Origin: Kalaharituber pfeilii
Lineage: Eukaryota > Ascomycota > Pezizomycetes > Pezizales > Pezizaceae
Assembly: GCA_015179045.1 (NCBI GenBank)
Contig: WHUZ01000002.1
Location: 248,001 to 312,000, forward strand
Reading direction: 5' to 3'
Length of the DNA: 64,000 nt
The notes under the pieces are model-generated. The model had not been told where the DNA came from, ran no database searches, and was given only the letters and a program-made list of their open reading frames with translations. Below are positions 47,301-59,100 of the stretch, one piece after another (within the stretch, counting starts at the first letter, position 1; each line of letters opens with the position of its first letter). The position numbers and the translations under genes were made by a program.

Positions 47301-48999
47301 GTGTTGCCAGACTAAGTATGTCTTTGATAGGAGTTCGAGTCAGACTTCGATGTGGATATGGTGTAAATGGCATGCATAGATGTCTATATAATCATTCCAT
47401 CCACCTTTGCTTCTAGAGCGTAGACTACCGGCTTCTACGAACTCACGATCATGTAACAGCGAAACGAGCATAACTCATGGTTTGTTAGCGACCGATTAAC
47501 TGTTCAAATTACTAGTACCGTTCAGCCACATCATACAGCAGGGTCTTGTTTACAGAACCAATCATATAGCACATATACTTTGCTTGACTAATTAATTTTG
47601 GTATTGGCCGCGCGAGTGCACAACTTTATCAACTGAGCAGTCACGGAAGAGCCTGCAGGCGAGGTGCCCACAAGTTGGTACTCTGTACTCCATCTCCATG
47701 CCACCCTAGGAACCAGATCCTGGGTACGATAACACCGCAAGCCATATCATATGCCAGTTTCACGAATGGTCCTTGGGATCAATTTGACATGAGACACCCG
47801 GAGTAACACACCAAACACTTGGTCATTTGGGTCTGTTTAGGTTTTGGCATCGGATGTTGCGCTTCCAACGGACGCATGGGTCGAAGCGCTCAGTCAGGGA
47901 TTTGGCGGTCTTGTTATAATATAGGAACTCAACCAAACCCAGATAGGAATATCAAAGCTGGACTTATGGTTTTGTGGTCTCCGAACCACGTAAATACTGT
48001 ATTCCGGCGCTGGCCCTGCATGACAAGTGCAACAGTTTCTATAAATTTGAATATTTGCCATGGACGCAGCGTGGAGTCATGTAAGTAGCCTAGCTGTGAA
48101 TCTTTTGATTGGGTCCCCAGCGCTCGCGGGTAAACTAGCTCTTTATATGCGTAGTGTGGTCATGAGACTGAGTAGAGCCCGGAACAGCGAAAGAATATTC
48201 TAGTTGCATTATTCGGGGTGGTAGGCTGTTCCGGGATGAGGAAGACAACAATCAATGACCAATTACCGTCGCATGGCTTATGCGAATGGCTGTTCTCGTG
48301 CCCAGAGTCTGGGCACGAGAACAGCGAATGCCTATCATATGATAGAACCTGGATCAAGAGCTTCACAGATGGTATGCAGGGTCTAGACACGTGCATGTGG
48401 AAGCGAGACTAGGTTATGTGTGGTGCGCTAGATACTCCATACCTCACACGTGACGTACAGCTACAAATGTGTTATGAAAGTTTCAAATAGTGAGAACGCT
48501 CCTGAGGTTCAACTATCGCCCATAGAATTTTTCTGCATACATAATCCAGGAGTCTATGGTCTAGAGGGCTTATTTTTTCAGGCGAGGATGAAGGCAAGGA
48601 ATTGTATAGTTTAAAATTAAAATGCATATAACTATAAATTTTGTCAAAGGAGTAACAAAAGAAATCATGACAAAGGAGACAATTGGTAGAAGGGCCTAAA
48701 CATGCCCCGTATCGTGGTATAAAGTTAAAAGCATATTGAGTGGTATCATATAAAGATAGAATCACAAGGAAATATATGTAAAATGAATGTAAACTCCTCC
48801 AGAGTCACTTCCCACTTCCCAAGAATAGTTGCCCGCTCTGCTCCTGCATCCGCATAGCACTCCTCACCCTCACCCAAGTCAAAACTACCCACTATGACTT
48901 CCTCCCGTCATCAAACACATGCCTACCAAGTAGAAATTGCGGAACATCCAATCCAGACTGATCGTAATTGAGAAAACTATAATAACCACCGTTTCCTTT
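44319..48999. other. Long intergenic region, no gene recognised
   Basis: Scattered short frames (for example 45875-46147 minus and 46278-46598 plus) lack domains and splice support. A near-loopless palindrome is at 48289-48325. The first few hundred bases are likely the promoter of the DUF8004-type gene. Confidence 0.35.
48289..48325. repeat. 37-bp perfect palindrome (18-bp arms, 1-bp centre)
   Basis: The arm is GCTGTTCTCGTGCCCAGA, followed by one G and its exact inverse. GCGAATG occurs at both sides (48282-48288 and 48324-48330, the latter overlapping the end). Could form a cruciform or be a protein-binding dyad. No T-run follows, so a bacterial-style terminator reading is not relevant. Confidence 0.8.
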
Positions 49000-49556
49000 G
49001 GCTTCAATGGGGAGCATTGCAGGTTGACCAAACCAGCGCATGTTAGTGTGAGCCCAAACTGTCCTGAGCAGGTTACAGAAGGTACATACCTGAGTTGAGA
49101 CTTCGGGACCCATACAGCACACTGTCTCCTTGGAACATTTCTTATCGCTTGATGCAGCAACTATGTTTCAGGTTTCAGCGTTAGCACTCTAAACTTCGGT
49201 ATCTCATAATGCCATTCTCGGCGCGTCCCAACGAGCTGAATCACGGCCATTAGCCGGAGCATCACATACCGAGGAGCATCCCACCCTAATTCGCCTGAGA
49301 ATATTGGCTACCAACCCGATCACACCAGATACAAACTGCTCATTCTGTTCGAGGACCTCACAACACTTGATCTGTCCGTTACCACAGGTCTCCGTGGTCT
49401 GCTTTACGGTATAGTCTCCCTTGACGGAACCGGCATTCTCATTCTTTGGCCAAAGTTGAGGCCGTTGTTGACATTATCGTTGATTGCGCGGGGTATAGCT
49501 GCGTAGGCTGTGGAGACAAGGAAGGTGAGGAAGGTAACGATTGTTTGGAATTGCAT
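49000..49556 (-). pseudogene. Class I hydrophobin-like gene, frame-disrupted
   Basis: From the ATG at 49556 the minus strand encodes a signal peptide (MQFQTIVTFLTFLVSTAYA). Downstream, in shifting frames, come all eight hydrophobin cysteines: TCGNGQIKCC, then VGC (27 residues later), KKCSKETVCC and LVNLQC. The spacings C-x6-CC, C-x5-CC and others fit class I rules. An intron with good ends lies at 49161-49269, where hydrophobin introns commonly occur. However, the frame must change between the signal peptide and first Cys (near 49443-49455), does not stay in phase across the intron, and the last intron/exon junction is not canonical. Hydrophobins self-assemble at hyphal or spore surfaces. This copy looks decayed, unless base-call errors account for the shifts. 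Confidence 0.7.
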
Positions 49557-49954
49557 TTTGATTGTGAAGGAGAAGTGGTTTTGTGCTAGGGCTATATGGA
49601 GCTGTAGTTATAAAATGATGTGAGAGGATATGACTGCGTGGCGAGAATGAGGAAAGGACGACGTACAGGCCTGGCTTTATATCCTCAAACTTTCCGACTT
49701 TCAAGCTGTCGAGATGAGTACGAATGAGGAAACATTGTCAATTAGCTCAAGCCAATTCCTGAATCTTCAAAAAAATGGATTAGAGGCGTGGGCATGGCCA
49801 TGAAAATGTTAGCAGAGTACTATCCTGGGCAGGAATTGAGATCGGCCTAAAGGCCGTACGAGAGTGAAGGTCATAAGCTTATGTTGAGACTTCATGAAGA
49901 GGGTGCCATAATGAAAGCATTGTGCATACTATACTTACAGTATCAGTATAAGAG
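49557..49954. other. Upstream flank of hydrophobin relic
   Basis: No feature beyond probable former promoter. The small frame at 49474-49704 overlaps the hydrophobin signal peptide region in another phase. Confidence 0.3.
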
Positions 49955-49959
49955 AAATG

Positions 49960-50413
49960 TGTCAGGGCCTACCCGTGAAGGGGATATCCACCCATAGACC
50001 TGTAAAGCTAATGACAATTCGGCCTGATCAACCGATAGCTACAGTCTGGCAATGAAACTGAAACATGGGCCGGGCACGGATGTGTGTTGCAAGGATCTGG
50101 CGGCATGGTCATAGCACAGTGTCAGCCACCGGACGGACCTCTAGGAGCAAAGCCACCGAATGGACCTCCAGGAGCAGAGCCACTGAACGGACCTCCAGCA
50201 GCAGAGCCACCGGATGGACCTCTAGATGAGGCGAGGCAGTGGCTGAGGGATGCCCACAGATAGAACATCATGATATCATAGCATAGATAGACAATAGAAG
50301 AAAGGCACGCAGGATTGACTATAAGAAGGGCTAGCTAGAGCTGCCCTGTCGAAAGGTCAAGCACCAAGCGTTGTCTTAAGTTATACTCTCATATTATCGT
50401 AAAAACTGTAACA
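49960..50413 (-). mobile_element. Solo LTR, family B, divergent (454 bp)
   Basis: On the plus strand it starts TGTCAGGGCCTACCCGTGAA and ends ACTGTAACA, with perfect AAATG duplications at 49955-49959 and 50414-50418. It shares CGGCCTGATCAACCGATAGC (inverse) and TTAGGACAACGC-like sequence with the LTRs at 21554 and 24610. A 27-bp unit (AGCCACCGGACGGACCTCTA...) is tandemly repeated four times at 50124-50231 and is absent from the other copies. Confidence 0.85.
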
Positions 50414-50418
50414 AAATG

Positions 50419-52320
50419 TAGTGAAATCTGTAAGACTGTAACGCTGGTGTAACAAGGGCAAATGCTGTATATGGAATTTTCCTTGCCTACGGCTGCTATA
50501 ATGTATATACTTACGGTGCATTCTTACAGAGCCTTGTCCTCAGATATGCTGCAGCAAAATTTGCAGCTAGGTTAGGGGCAAGTAACCTGGCTGGAGCAGT
50601 CTCAAGAGCTCTCTTTGAGCGATATGTCGCACGCTCCTTTGAATAACTATGTGATGCAAGTTATTTGCGGATGGCGTAGGTTACCTATAGCGATGGTTCC
50701 GAACAGCGTTATTCATCACCTGTCTGCTGTAACATGACATCTGCCTTTGACAGTGTTTACTGATTGTGAACATATGGTTAATGAAGCACGAAAGACAATT
50801 GCAACAATACAATCATCAGCTCATGTGATGTATCGCGGTGCAGATTGAACTCCAGAAGCGCAGGCGGAGAACGATGCTATATATATGTACTAAGATATTA
50901 CATTCTCTATAGAACTGAGCATTAGGAATGGCCAACGATTGGGATTGAAACATAAACATTTCTAACATACTACTAGTGGTGCAAGTTTTTTTTTTCCCTT
51001 TGACCATTACGGGGTTCCTCTGCCTTGATTATTGTGGACAGTTCTTAGCATTCATAGGAGTCGCAGCGCGAGGACAGTATCCAGATAGGGCTTTTGATAC
51101 ATGACTCAGTGAAGTATACGTAGCCCTGTAACTGTATATACACACCTGGGTCCGGCCGCGTTAAAACCCTGTGGGAACACAAGTGCCGCTATGAGCGGGT
51201 CAGGGGGTACGGTCGACCATTGCTCACCAGTCGTGGGTTCTCTGCTGGGAGGTCACTGGGCAATTCGCCTCAAAGGGATATTTCGGTTGTACTGTGTGGT
51301 GCCGAATTGAGTGTGTCTGCAAGTGCGAATGTACAAGCAAGGCAAGAACAACTGATGTTTGTATGTATTAAATATAGTAGAAGGTGATCAGTAAGAACAT
51401 AAAGGCAAGCTACGTAAAGAATAAGTGAAAGCAAAGGAGAACCGAAGACAGGAATAAAGAACTAAACAATAGAATAGAAGAACTAGATGCGTAGGAAGGA
51501 ACTGGATGTTGAGAACGAAGAGCTGTACAGGATCACCGCCTCTTATACCACTGGCTGACCAAATATCCATTTCTAATCACACTTCCTTCCAGCCTTACCC
51601 TCATTCCCAGTATTCGCTTACTGTACAACCCTCGTAACCTGCGACTTCCTTGAGCCCAGCGCCAGCGTGGTTATAGACTAGCAGTTAGCCGCCGCCGCCT
51701 ACCACACCACCAATGCCTCCATGAGCCTTAACCTTTGCCCAGACAACAAAGGTGGTGTAGGTGTTCTGTTCTGGAGAATCGAACAAGCCAGTTCTGTACA
51801 CAAGTTTCGACACCGACAACGTTAATATTGACAGTTCGACGAGTGGGAGGTATTGCAATTGTGTGGGTTTCAAACCGAGAAACCTTACCAGTGGAGCATT
51901 CATTTTGCTGGCACCTGTCGATGCAGCGAATACAGGTGTCTCTTCCGGCCTGCCGCTGTTCTTCAGCGTCTTAGGCTAGCCGTTTCTAGAGCGCCTAGCT
52001 CTGGAGCCCTTTCACCTTTGGCATTGCACCCACTGGTTACTATAAGCCTTTTTTTGGGTCGCGTAACCCCGCATCCCGACTACCAGCCTATGGCAGCGAT
52101 GATTATGCTTTTGCTCAGCTGTCCGGTCCATAAATGCTGACTTATATAGCTCTAGGTTGCCAACTTCTGATCTACGCTGGCTATGAGCAATTGCACTTTC
52201 TCAGAAGGAGCTTTGAAACCGAAGCACAGTGAATAATAATTCAGAATATCTCTCTAGCACCCCTAACTTTCCGCTGCCTCTGCAGGGGTCGATCCGGCAT
52301 ACTTCAGATGTATTGCAGTA
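50419..52320. other. Intergenic; one weak coding-like segment
   Basis: No gene is called. The segment 51735-51980 (+) reads FDTDNVNIDSS...YCNCVGFKPRNLTSGAF and looks somewhat coding, but has no recognised family and no clear start. A degraded LINE-I-like end may lie at 52047-52096. Confidence 0.3.
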
Positions 52321-52360
52321 GTCACATATATACATCCAATAGCCATTATTGGATCAACGT

Positions 52361-52432
52361 GCCCTGCCATGGCGAACAGCTGCAAGCGGGGTTACGTGTG
52401 ATTTTTTTTTTTTTTTCTTAAAAAAAAAAAAA
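52361..52432 (+). mobile_element. LINE-I 3'-end stub with T/A double tail
   Basis: GCCCTGCCATGGCGAACAGC, then TGCAAGCGGGGTTACGTGTG, starting at 52361 with the same 5' boundary as the other stubs. The tail is unusual: a T-run followed by CTT and an A-run (52400-52432), as if two opposite tails met. No convincing duplication was found. Confidence 0.65.
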
Positions 52433-54997
52433 GGTGCACGTGACTATTAAAAATTCAGTAAAAAACGCGCCCTTACATACACTTGGCCCTAGAATGCACT
52501 ACATCCACTTGGTTCTTAACATTCTACGAAGTATGGAATGCCACGAATTCTCACAGGCTGATTGCCAAGAGTAACTTTCTGTGTGTTTCATGAATGTACA
52601 TACACCGTTCCTAAATATAGAAGCAAGTGTACAGTAGCAGGTGAAGAGTTAGAAAGCCTTTGTTCACATAGAGGCATTGTAAAAAGAATCACCAAAGAGG
52701 AATACTGTTCGACTATATTGATCTGGTGTTGGGTTTTGCTACGCCTCATCCCATACACCGCCTTAATGTTGGGCGCTACATAGGCTTGTCCTGGCATGCA
52801 TACGCCTGTCAGTGGTCAGCACACTCGCATTCTTCCTCCAATCGACGCTCCGACATGCTTTTCAGGTTACGAGCCCGGACGCTCAACAGTGGTTCAATAA
52901 GCATATTCTGCCCTCCCACCCTTGGCTAATCAACTTCATTAAAACAGATATCTTACACCGTGGGCATCCATCACATATACTGGATGCTACAATACTGGAC
53001 GCTCCACCGCTACAGAGGACATCTATCAACAAGTTCTGACAGAGATGCTAGACCGATTCGTTCTCCCTATGTTAGAAGACCGACAATTTCCTTGCATGCC
53101 GATAGACCGAGAGGAACTTTGCCAGTAAATTTAGATTTGCCAAGAAAACGAGGCTTTGGTCGTCACAGAAAATGGGCCTTCGGCCGGTATAGGAAGTGCT
53201 CTAAGTAGCACATGGGTAAAACAATCACTCATATGTAACAATCGGTCATAGACCGAGAGGAACATTTTGTGGAGCAGATTGAAAAAGCCTCTACTGATTT
53301 TGTATTTCTGACGATCAAATATTTGTCAACATCTTGTACAATATAAAAATAAGAGTATCGGGCAAGAGGAGGTTGCACTGCCGACCAGGGGGAAGCATTG
53401 GCGGTTGGCTTGCCTTGGTATGCCTGCGCCATTCTTCGGTGGTCAACACCCTCTCACTCTTCCTCCGATAAGCATAACATACTCCGACATGCTTTCATTC
53501 GGGAACAGTGCACAGACTAGCCCTGATCGTCATGTTAGAGGCAGTAACTTGCTCGACCAAATCTTGTACGACCAGTGAAGTTAACATGGTCGATTTGGCC
53601 GGAAGTGATTGTCTAAATGGTTTTTGATTTTGACTCGTTGCCAGAGCTGCAGCTTCTGCAGTAGATAAGGGTGCACCTGACATGACTAAGTTCTTAACAA
53701 TAGTGGTCGTCTTCTGTGACTGAGGTAGTCCCGTGCCCGCCGCTGACTGAGTAGTGTGCAATTCGCCGCGTTGCACTATAAATGGGTTAGGTACGATATA
53801 TATTTTACTCCGGGCCTATGTCGGCAAAAACAAGCAGCGCTGCTGCAATGTTCCCCCGAACAAGGATATTGAGGTATGGTGCAGAGGACCAATTACATGT
53901 ACCACGCCGAAAGGCTGTGTTTAAGAGGGTCATTCAAAGAATCTTCTACACCTACTTATCACAACCCGCAAATCCTCCAGGGTAAAATAAAATGGCCTTA
54001 AGAAAACTGCGAAAAGTTCAACCAGCTGCCGCTGGCGCTTGGCGGCTAATATGGGCTATAGAGCTTAACCTTAGTGCAAACTATCGGGTGACAGGTAGCA
54101 ATTAGTGCTGATACTATATGATTTTGTCTGAGAGCCTGAAAGGCATGTCGGAGCGTTATGTAGATAGAGTCAGAGTATGATAAGTCATCTAGCTGGTAAT
54201 AATATAAATTGGCAGAGCCAAAAGGCTCAATTGCCAAAAAAAAAGGAAGAAAAAAAAAAAGAGGATGCCGACTAGGGAAAGTAGGGCCCAAGCCGGGCCT
54301 ACCGACGTCAACATTATCAACTCAATTCAATAACCGCGAACTGCACACTCAGGAACGTGTAGAATGAGCCGAACTTCACCACAATATTACCAGTGATAAA
54401 ATACAGGCTCGAAAAAGCTGGCAAAAGCCACTGCACTCAAATATTACAGGTTATTAATTGTGTCAAACAAGTTGATCCATTTGCCATGGCTGTGACTGCC
54501 TCGGCATTAAGTGTTTGTGCTGCACTATCAACTGCAACTTTGCTGACCGTACATAAAATGGTTGGCCAATGGTATCACCTTAATTGGCACATGCGAAAAC
54601 TTAATTCCGCTAGCAGTAACGCTAGCCAACATCGCAAGTACGGATACTCAGGGTGCTGCGATATGAATTCCCTTAACTGTGCCGCAACTCAGCTGTCCTA
54701 TTTGGGATGAATATTGACTATGTCGGTTGGTTCGTCGAAGGCATCGAACTATCATAGAATGATTGTGATTTAAGTATGTGACACAGGTACGATCAACCTG
54801 CCGAGCAAGAGCAGCGCAGGTGTTAGAAGATCCAACAAATCATGAGTGCTTCCAGAAGAGAACTTAAAGTAGGTGCACTAATGAGGTGCATTGGGATTCC
54901 ACACTTGCCTATAGTCTGGTTGCAACTTGCCTAAACTGTCACCTTTACTTTCTTTTACCTAGTCTGTTTTACCAAGATAATGTTCACCTCACGATTA
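52433..54997. other. Intergenic with a low-copy local repeat
   Basis: Related segments built on CGCTCCGACATGCTTTTCAG occur at about 52790-52870 (+), 53420-53500 (+) and about 54125-54165 (inverted). The first copy lies in a frame reading STLRHAFQVTSPDAQQWFNK (52812-53039). No family was recognised and stops interrupt the others. No other gene is supported. Confidence 0.35.
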
Positions 54998-56079
54998 CAG
55001 GTGACCCTGGCTATAATAGACACCTTTCGCAACAAGCTCTAGAGCTTCCCGACCCCTGCTGCACCCCCTGCTAGGCAACGAGGTGTGGCGCAGCTAAAGC
55101 TCTGGAGCTTCATGAAGCTCCAGCGAAGAGCTTCACCCCCTGATTAAAGCTCTACAACTTTCGCTGCAAATATCTCAACAACTACAATAGCTATGGTAAG
55201 GCTGAAGGTATCCTGAGAATTGTAAAAGTCTAAATAATTAACTAATAGGCTTTAGAGTAGGAAAACGAAGCAAATACTCAAGTACAAGGGGGGGGAATCT
55301 CAGCGCTGTTGCTGGCGCTCAATCAGCAGGTGTAAAGTGGAGCTCATAATAACCAGTACCTCCTTTTTTGCCGTTGCTGTGTAGTTTGTGCGGAAGCTCT
55401 AGAGCTCATGCGAAAGGTCTTTTGGCACTCTAGAGCTTACAGGGGTCAACACCCTGGTTTCTCGGCATTTGGGAAGCTCTAGAGCTTGTTGCGAAAGGTC
55501 TCTAATGAAACCTTGACAGTGACATCTGGGCTATAGTGAAAAGAAGAAAATGAAGAACTTTGCAGGACTAATTGATTCAGCTACAGGTCAAGTCTCTTGC
55601 TACAGTGAAATATGGGGGGGTAGCCTCAGTATTGCCATATGTAATGGGCTTAGCAGAGAGTGATTTAATTCAAGATATCTCAATACAAGAGGGAAAAAAG
55701 GTTTTAGTGTATCTGACTGCTTCAATATCATAGACATTGCAGATAATGCCATTAGCTTGCCATCGGGATTAGGAAATAACTAGCTCATAACTCTTCTGAA
55801 ATCATTTCTGCTTGGTGCTGTCACACCTCGTGGCGAGCGTGAGATACCTTCCATTTCTCTAGAGCTGGGCATCCAAAGCGGCATTGAGGAGGCATGATAT
55901 TGGGAGTCTGGTAAGTAACTGAATTCGCATTTGAGATCTGAATATCATACACTGAAAATTTCCGCATTTGACAATTTTATCACCCCTGCCTACCTTCGGG
56001 GTGGTAGCACGTGACCCCTCGCTATAGGCTACATATTGTGAAGAAAAGTGGTCGTTATCATTATAACCAGGGTGACCTG
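54998..56079. mobile_element. Non-autonomous pogo-like element with dense palindromes
   Basis: The left end CAGGTGACCCTGGCTATAAT and the inverse of the right end CAGGTCACCCTGGTTATAAT are similar TIRs; TA precedes the left end and CA follows the right. Inside, 55030-55056 and 55468-55495 are inverted copies around ACCTTTCGCAACAAGCTCTA. AAGCTCTAGAGCTT-like palindromes recur at 55050, 55395 and 55480. Another pogo-like start (CAGGTCAAGTCTCTTGCTAC) lies at 55582. No transposase. Confidence 0.65.
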
Positions 56080-56101
56080 CATACTGTTTTACCTAGCTAT
56101 A

Positions 56102-59100
56102 TGGTTGGGGACATCTGTATGCGGAGGAGGGCGGACATTTGCTTCGATGATGACTAAGCACTATAAGCACTAGTTATGTAGTCGTTACATGCACTGATGC
56201 CCCCCTCTTTCATGCGATTTTCTTCCTACCGCCCTACAGCAACAATCCACTGTCCACCGCTGGTTGTCCCCTATACTTGCATACTTGATACCTGTTGCAT
56301 CGGTCGCACATATCGGCCTGTTCAGCCACCCTGTCGCTTGAATCAAAGAATTAATTAAAGGACTAGAATTGGTAAATACGTTCCAATGCTTGAGTTAATT
56401 AATTAGTCTATGGCTCACTTAATGTTAATACAGATTCACAAAATGGGACGGAAAAGCAAGCGGGCGCTGCATCTGGAGAGAGTTCGACAGGCAAAACAGG
56501 CAAAACGAGCGCGGCTAGCTGAAGCACAGCTGGAAGCGGAACTAATAGCACATTTGGATAATGAAAGTGAGGAGGATGCATGGAGACCAGGAGAGCCGGA
56601 GGTGCCAACAGCAGTTCATTGGGAAGAGTTTGACTCTAGTTCAGAAGAAGATTGTGAATTCACTGAGGATGAGCCAGAGAATGATGAGTTCAATCAAGAT
56701 GTATTTGAACTCTTGATGTCATCTAGAGGAGAATCATCCAGAAATATCCGGTACCAGCGAGGTCCTAAATATAGCGAAAGGCAGCAACGAAGAAAACGAC
56801 AAACAGCAGCAGAATTGGCAGCAGCAGCTAATGGATCTCGTAGTATTACATACTACTTCAGTAAGACACAGTCCGAGTCTATTACATCTGAGGCTTCTAC
56901 TACTAGGGAAGCAGAGACTGAATTAGATTCAGATACACAAGCTATTAAGGATCTTGAGAAGAAGCTGCAATCAAAGAAGATAAAGCTTGAAGGGCAGAAT
57001 TTAATGCGGCATAGGGCAGTGCTTTCTCTTCTGTATACATGTCGGTTACGAAAGCCTGGTGAGACACGAGAAGAGATGGCTTTTGCTGTTGCACGGTGCT
57101 ATAATAGAGGGAAATATTTTGCAAGAAAGGTTATAACATGGGAACTGCAATGGAAAAAGGTAAAGCATATATGAGGATCTTAATTTCTTATACTAATATA
57201 TATAGGATCGAACTATATCAGAAGGGCACCGAGGCTGCTTTAGTAAAGTCAAGTCATGGTTTAATGATGAGGGGGTTCAATTAGCAGTACGGGAATGGCT
57301 AAGTGGTACTGGTGAAAGTAAGTAGTATAGAATACATCAATGCGCAGTTAGAAAAATAAATGATTAATGTTAAAATAGAGATTACAGCTTATGGGCTAGC
57401 GAAAGCAGTTGGTGAATACTTAAATTCACAGCGTGCGGTTTCTGTTATAGCGGCTACATTACAAAACCACGACAGCAATACAGGGGAAAATACTTCAATA
57501 GCTCCCCGTACACTTCGTATAAGAGCTAGAACTGCACGGCGATGGCTAAAAAGAATGGGATTTCAATATAATACTGTCACAAAGTCAGTTTATATCGATG
57601 GACATGAGCGGGAAGATGTGATTGCATATCGAAATTCCGTTTTTTTACCCCAATGGAAGAAAGCTCAACACCGCTTTGTGATTTTTAAAGAGGATGGATC
57701 ATTTGAAATGCCACCAGCTAATGTTCTCAATGGAGAAAAACCATTAGTTTTAATTACGCATGATGAGTCTACATTCAATGCTAATGATGGCAAGCGTAGG
57801 ATCTGGATGAAAGATGGAAAACAACCATTACGACCTAAGGGAAAGGGTAAAGGCATAATGGTCTCTGGTTTTCTTACTCCGGGTGGAATTCTACGTATTC
57901 CTGATCATATTTCAGATGATGAGCTTTTACGAAATCCTATGTGGCCAATATCAGAAACTGGCAAGCCAGTTCGTGAAGCACTTGAATTATTGGAATATGG
58001 AAAGGAGAATTATTGGACAGGTGACAAAATGGTTGAACATACTATTCGAACAGCACTACCTATCTTCCGGTATGCATTTCCTAATTGTCAAGCCTTGTTT
58101 GCATTTGATAATGCTTCAAATCACTGTTCATTTGCTCCAGATGCACTTGTAGCAGCACGAATGAATCTCAATCCTGGTGGAGAACAACCTTTGATGCGTG
58201 AAGGATTTATTCATGCAAAGCAAATACCTCAAGCTATGGTATTTCCTATGAACTATCCTAATATATTACTACGGGGAAAGCCAAAAGGTATTCGTCAAGT
58301 GCTGAAAGAAAGAGGGCTTTGGAAAAGCCATCGGTCAGATGGGTTTGCTTTTCTTCTGAAATGTCCAACCTCTCATGACCGTACTGGCTGTACACCAACT
58401 CTTGCCGGAGGCTGTTGCGCACGAACTTTACTCTCTCAGCAACCTGATTTTATACAGCAAAAAGGCCGACTAGAAGAAGAATTAGAAGCTGCTGGTCAAC
58501 AGGTAATTTTTTATCCTAAGTTTCATTGTGAACTTAATTTTATTGAGCGTTATTGGTGTTCTGTTAAGTATTATTTACGAGAAAACTGTTCTTATTCATT
58601 TGATGGTTTACGAGATACTCTTCCTCTGGCATTACATTCTGTTTCTTCTGCATCTATTAATCGTTTTTATTATCATTGTTTACGGTCTATTGATGCATAT
58701 AGTGAAGGATTAACTTATGGTACGAAGGAGTTTCATTCATATATATATAAAGGTCATAGACAAGTACCAGATAAAACGAAGTGGTAGAAGGGATATGTAT
58801 AGAGTATATGTATATACTATTCTATTTTAGGTTAGTGTTTTTCCTTTTTTGGTTAGGTTGGTTTATACTATACTATATTTAGTAGTTACTAGAGGTGGAC
58901 AATTTGACCGATTCCCATATAAAACTGCTCATCTTTGACTGTCAAATCACCAGTACAAAAAATTAATTAAATAGATATCGCTCTATAGAATTATTTTTCA
59001 TTCACTAATTTATCATCGTATAGCATGAAACTAATTTTATCTATTTATTTTAGTTGTGATTTGAGTGTTGAAGTTGATGCGAAATTTGATCCGAGTACAC

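Noticed and set aside
51685..51980. Small secreted cysteine protein at 51.7-52.0 kb
   Set aside because: Some coding-like character on the plus strand, but no start, signal peptide or recognised family, so listed only as a note.
52047..52096. Additional LINE-I stub
   Set aside because: Only partial resemblance (GTAACCCCGC next to a T-run) and no target duplication. Too weak to call.
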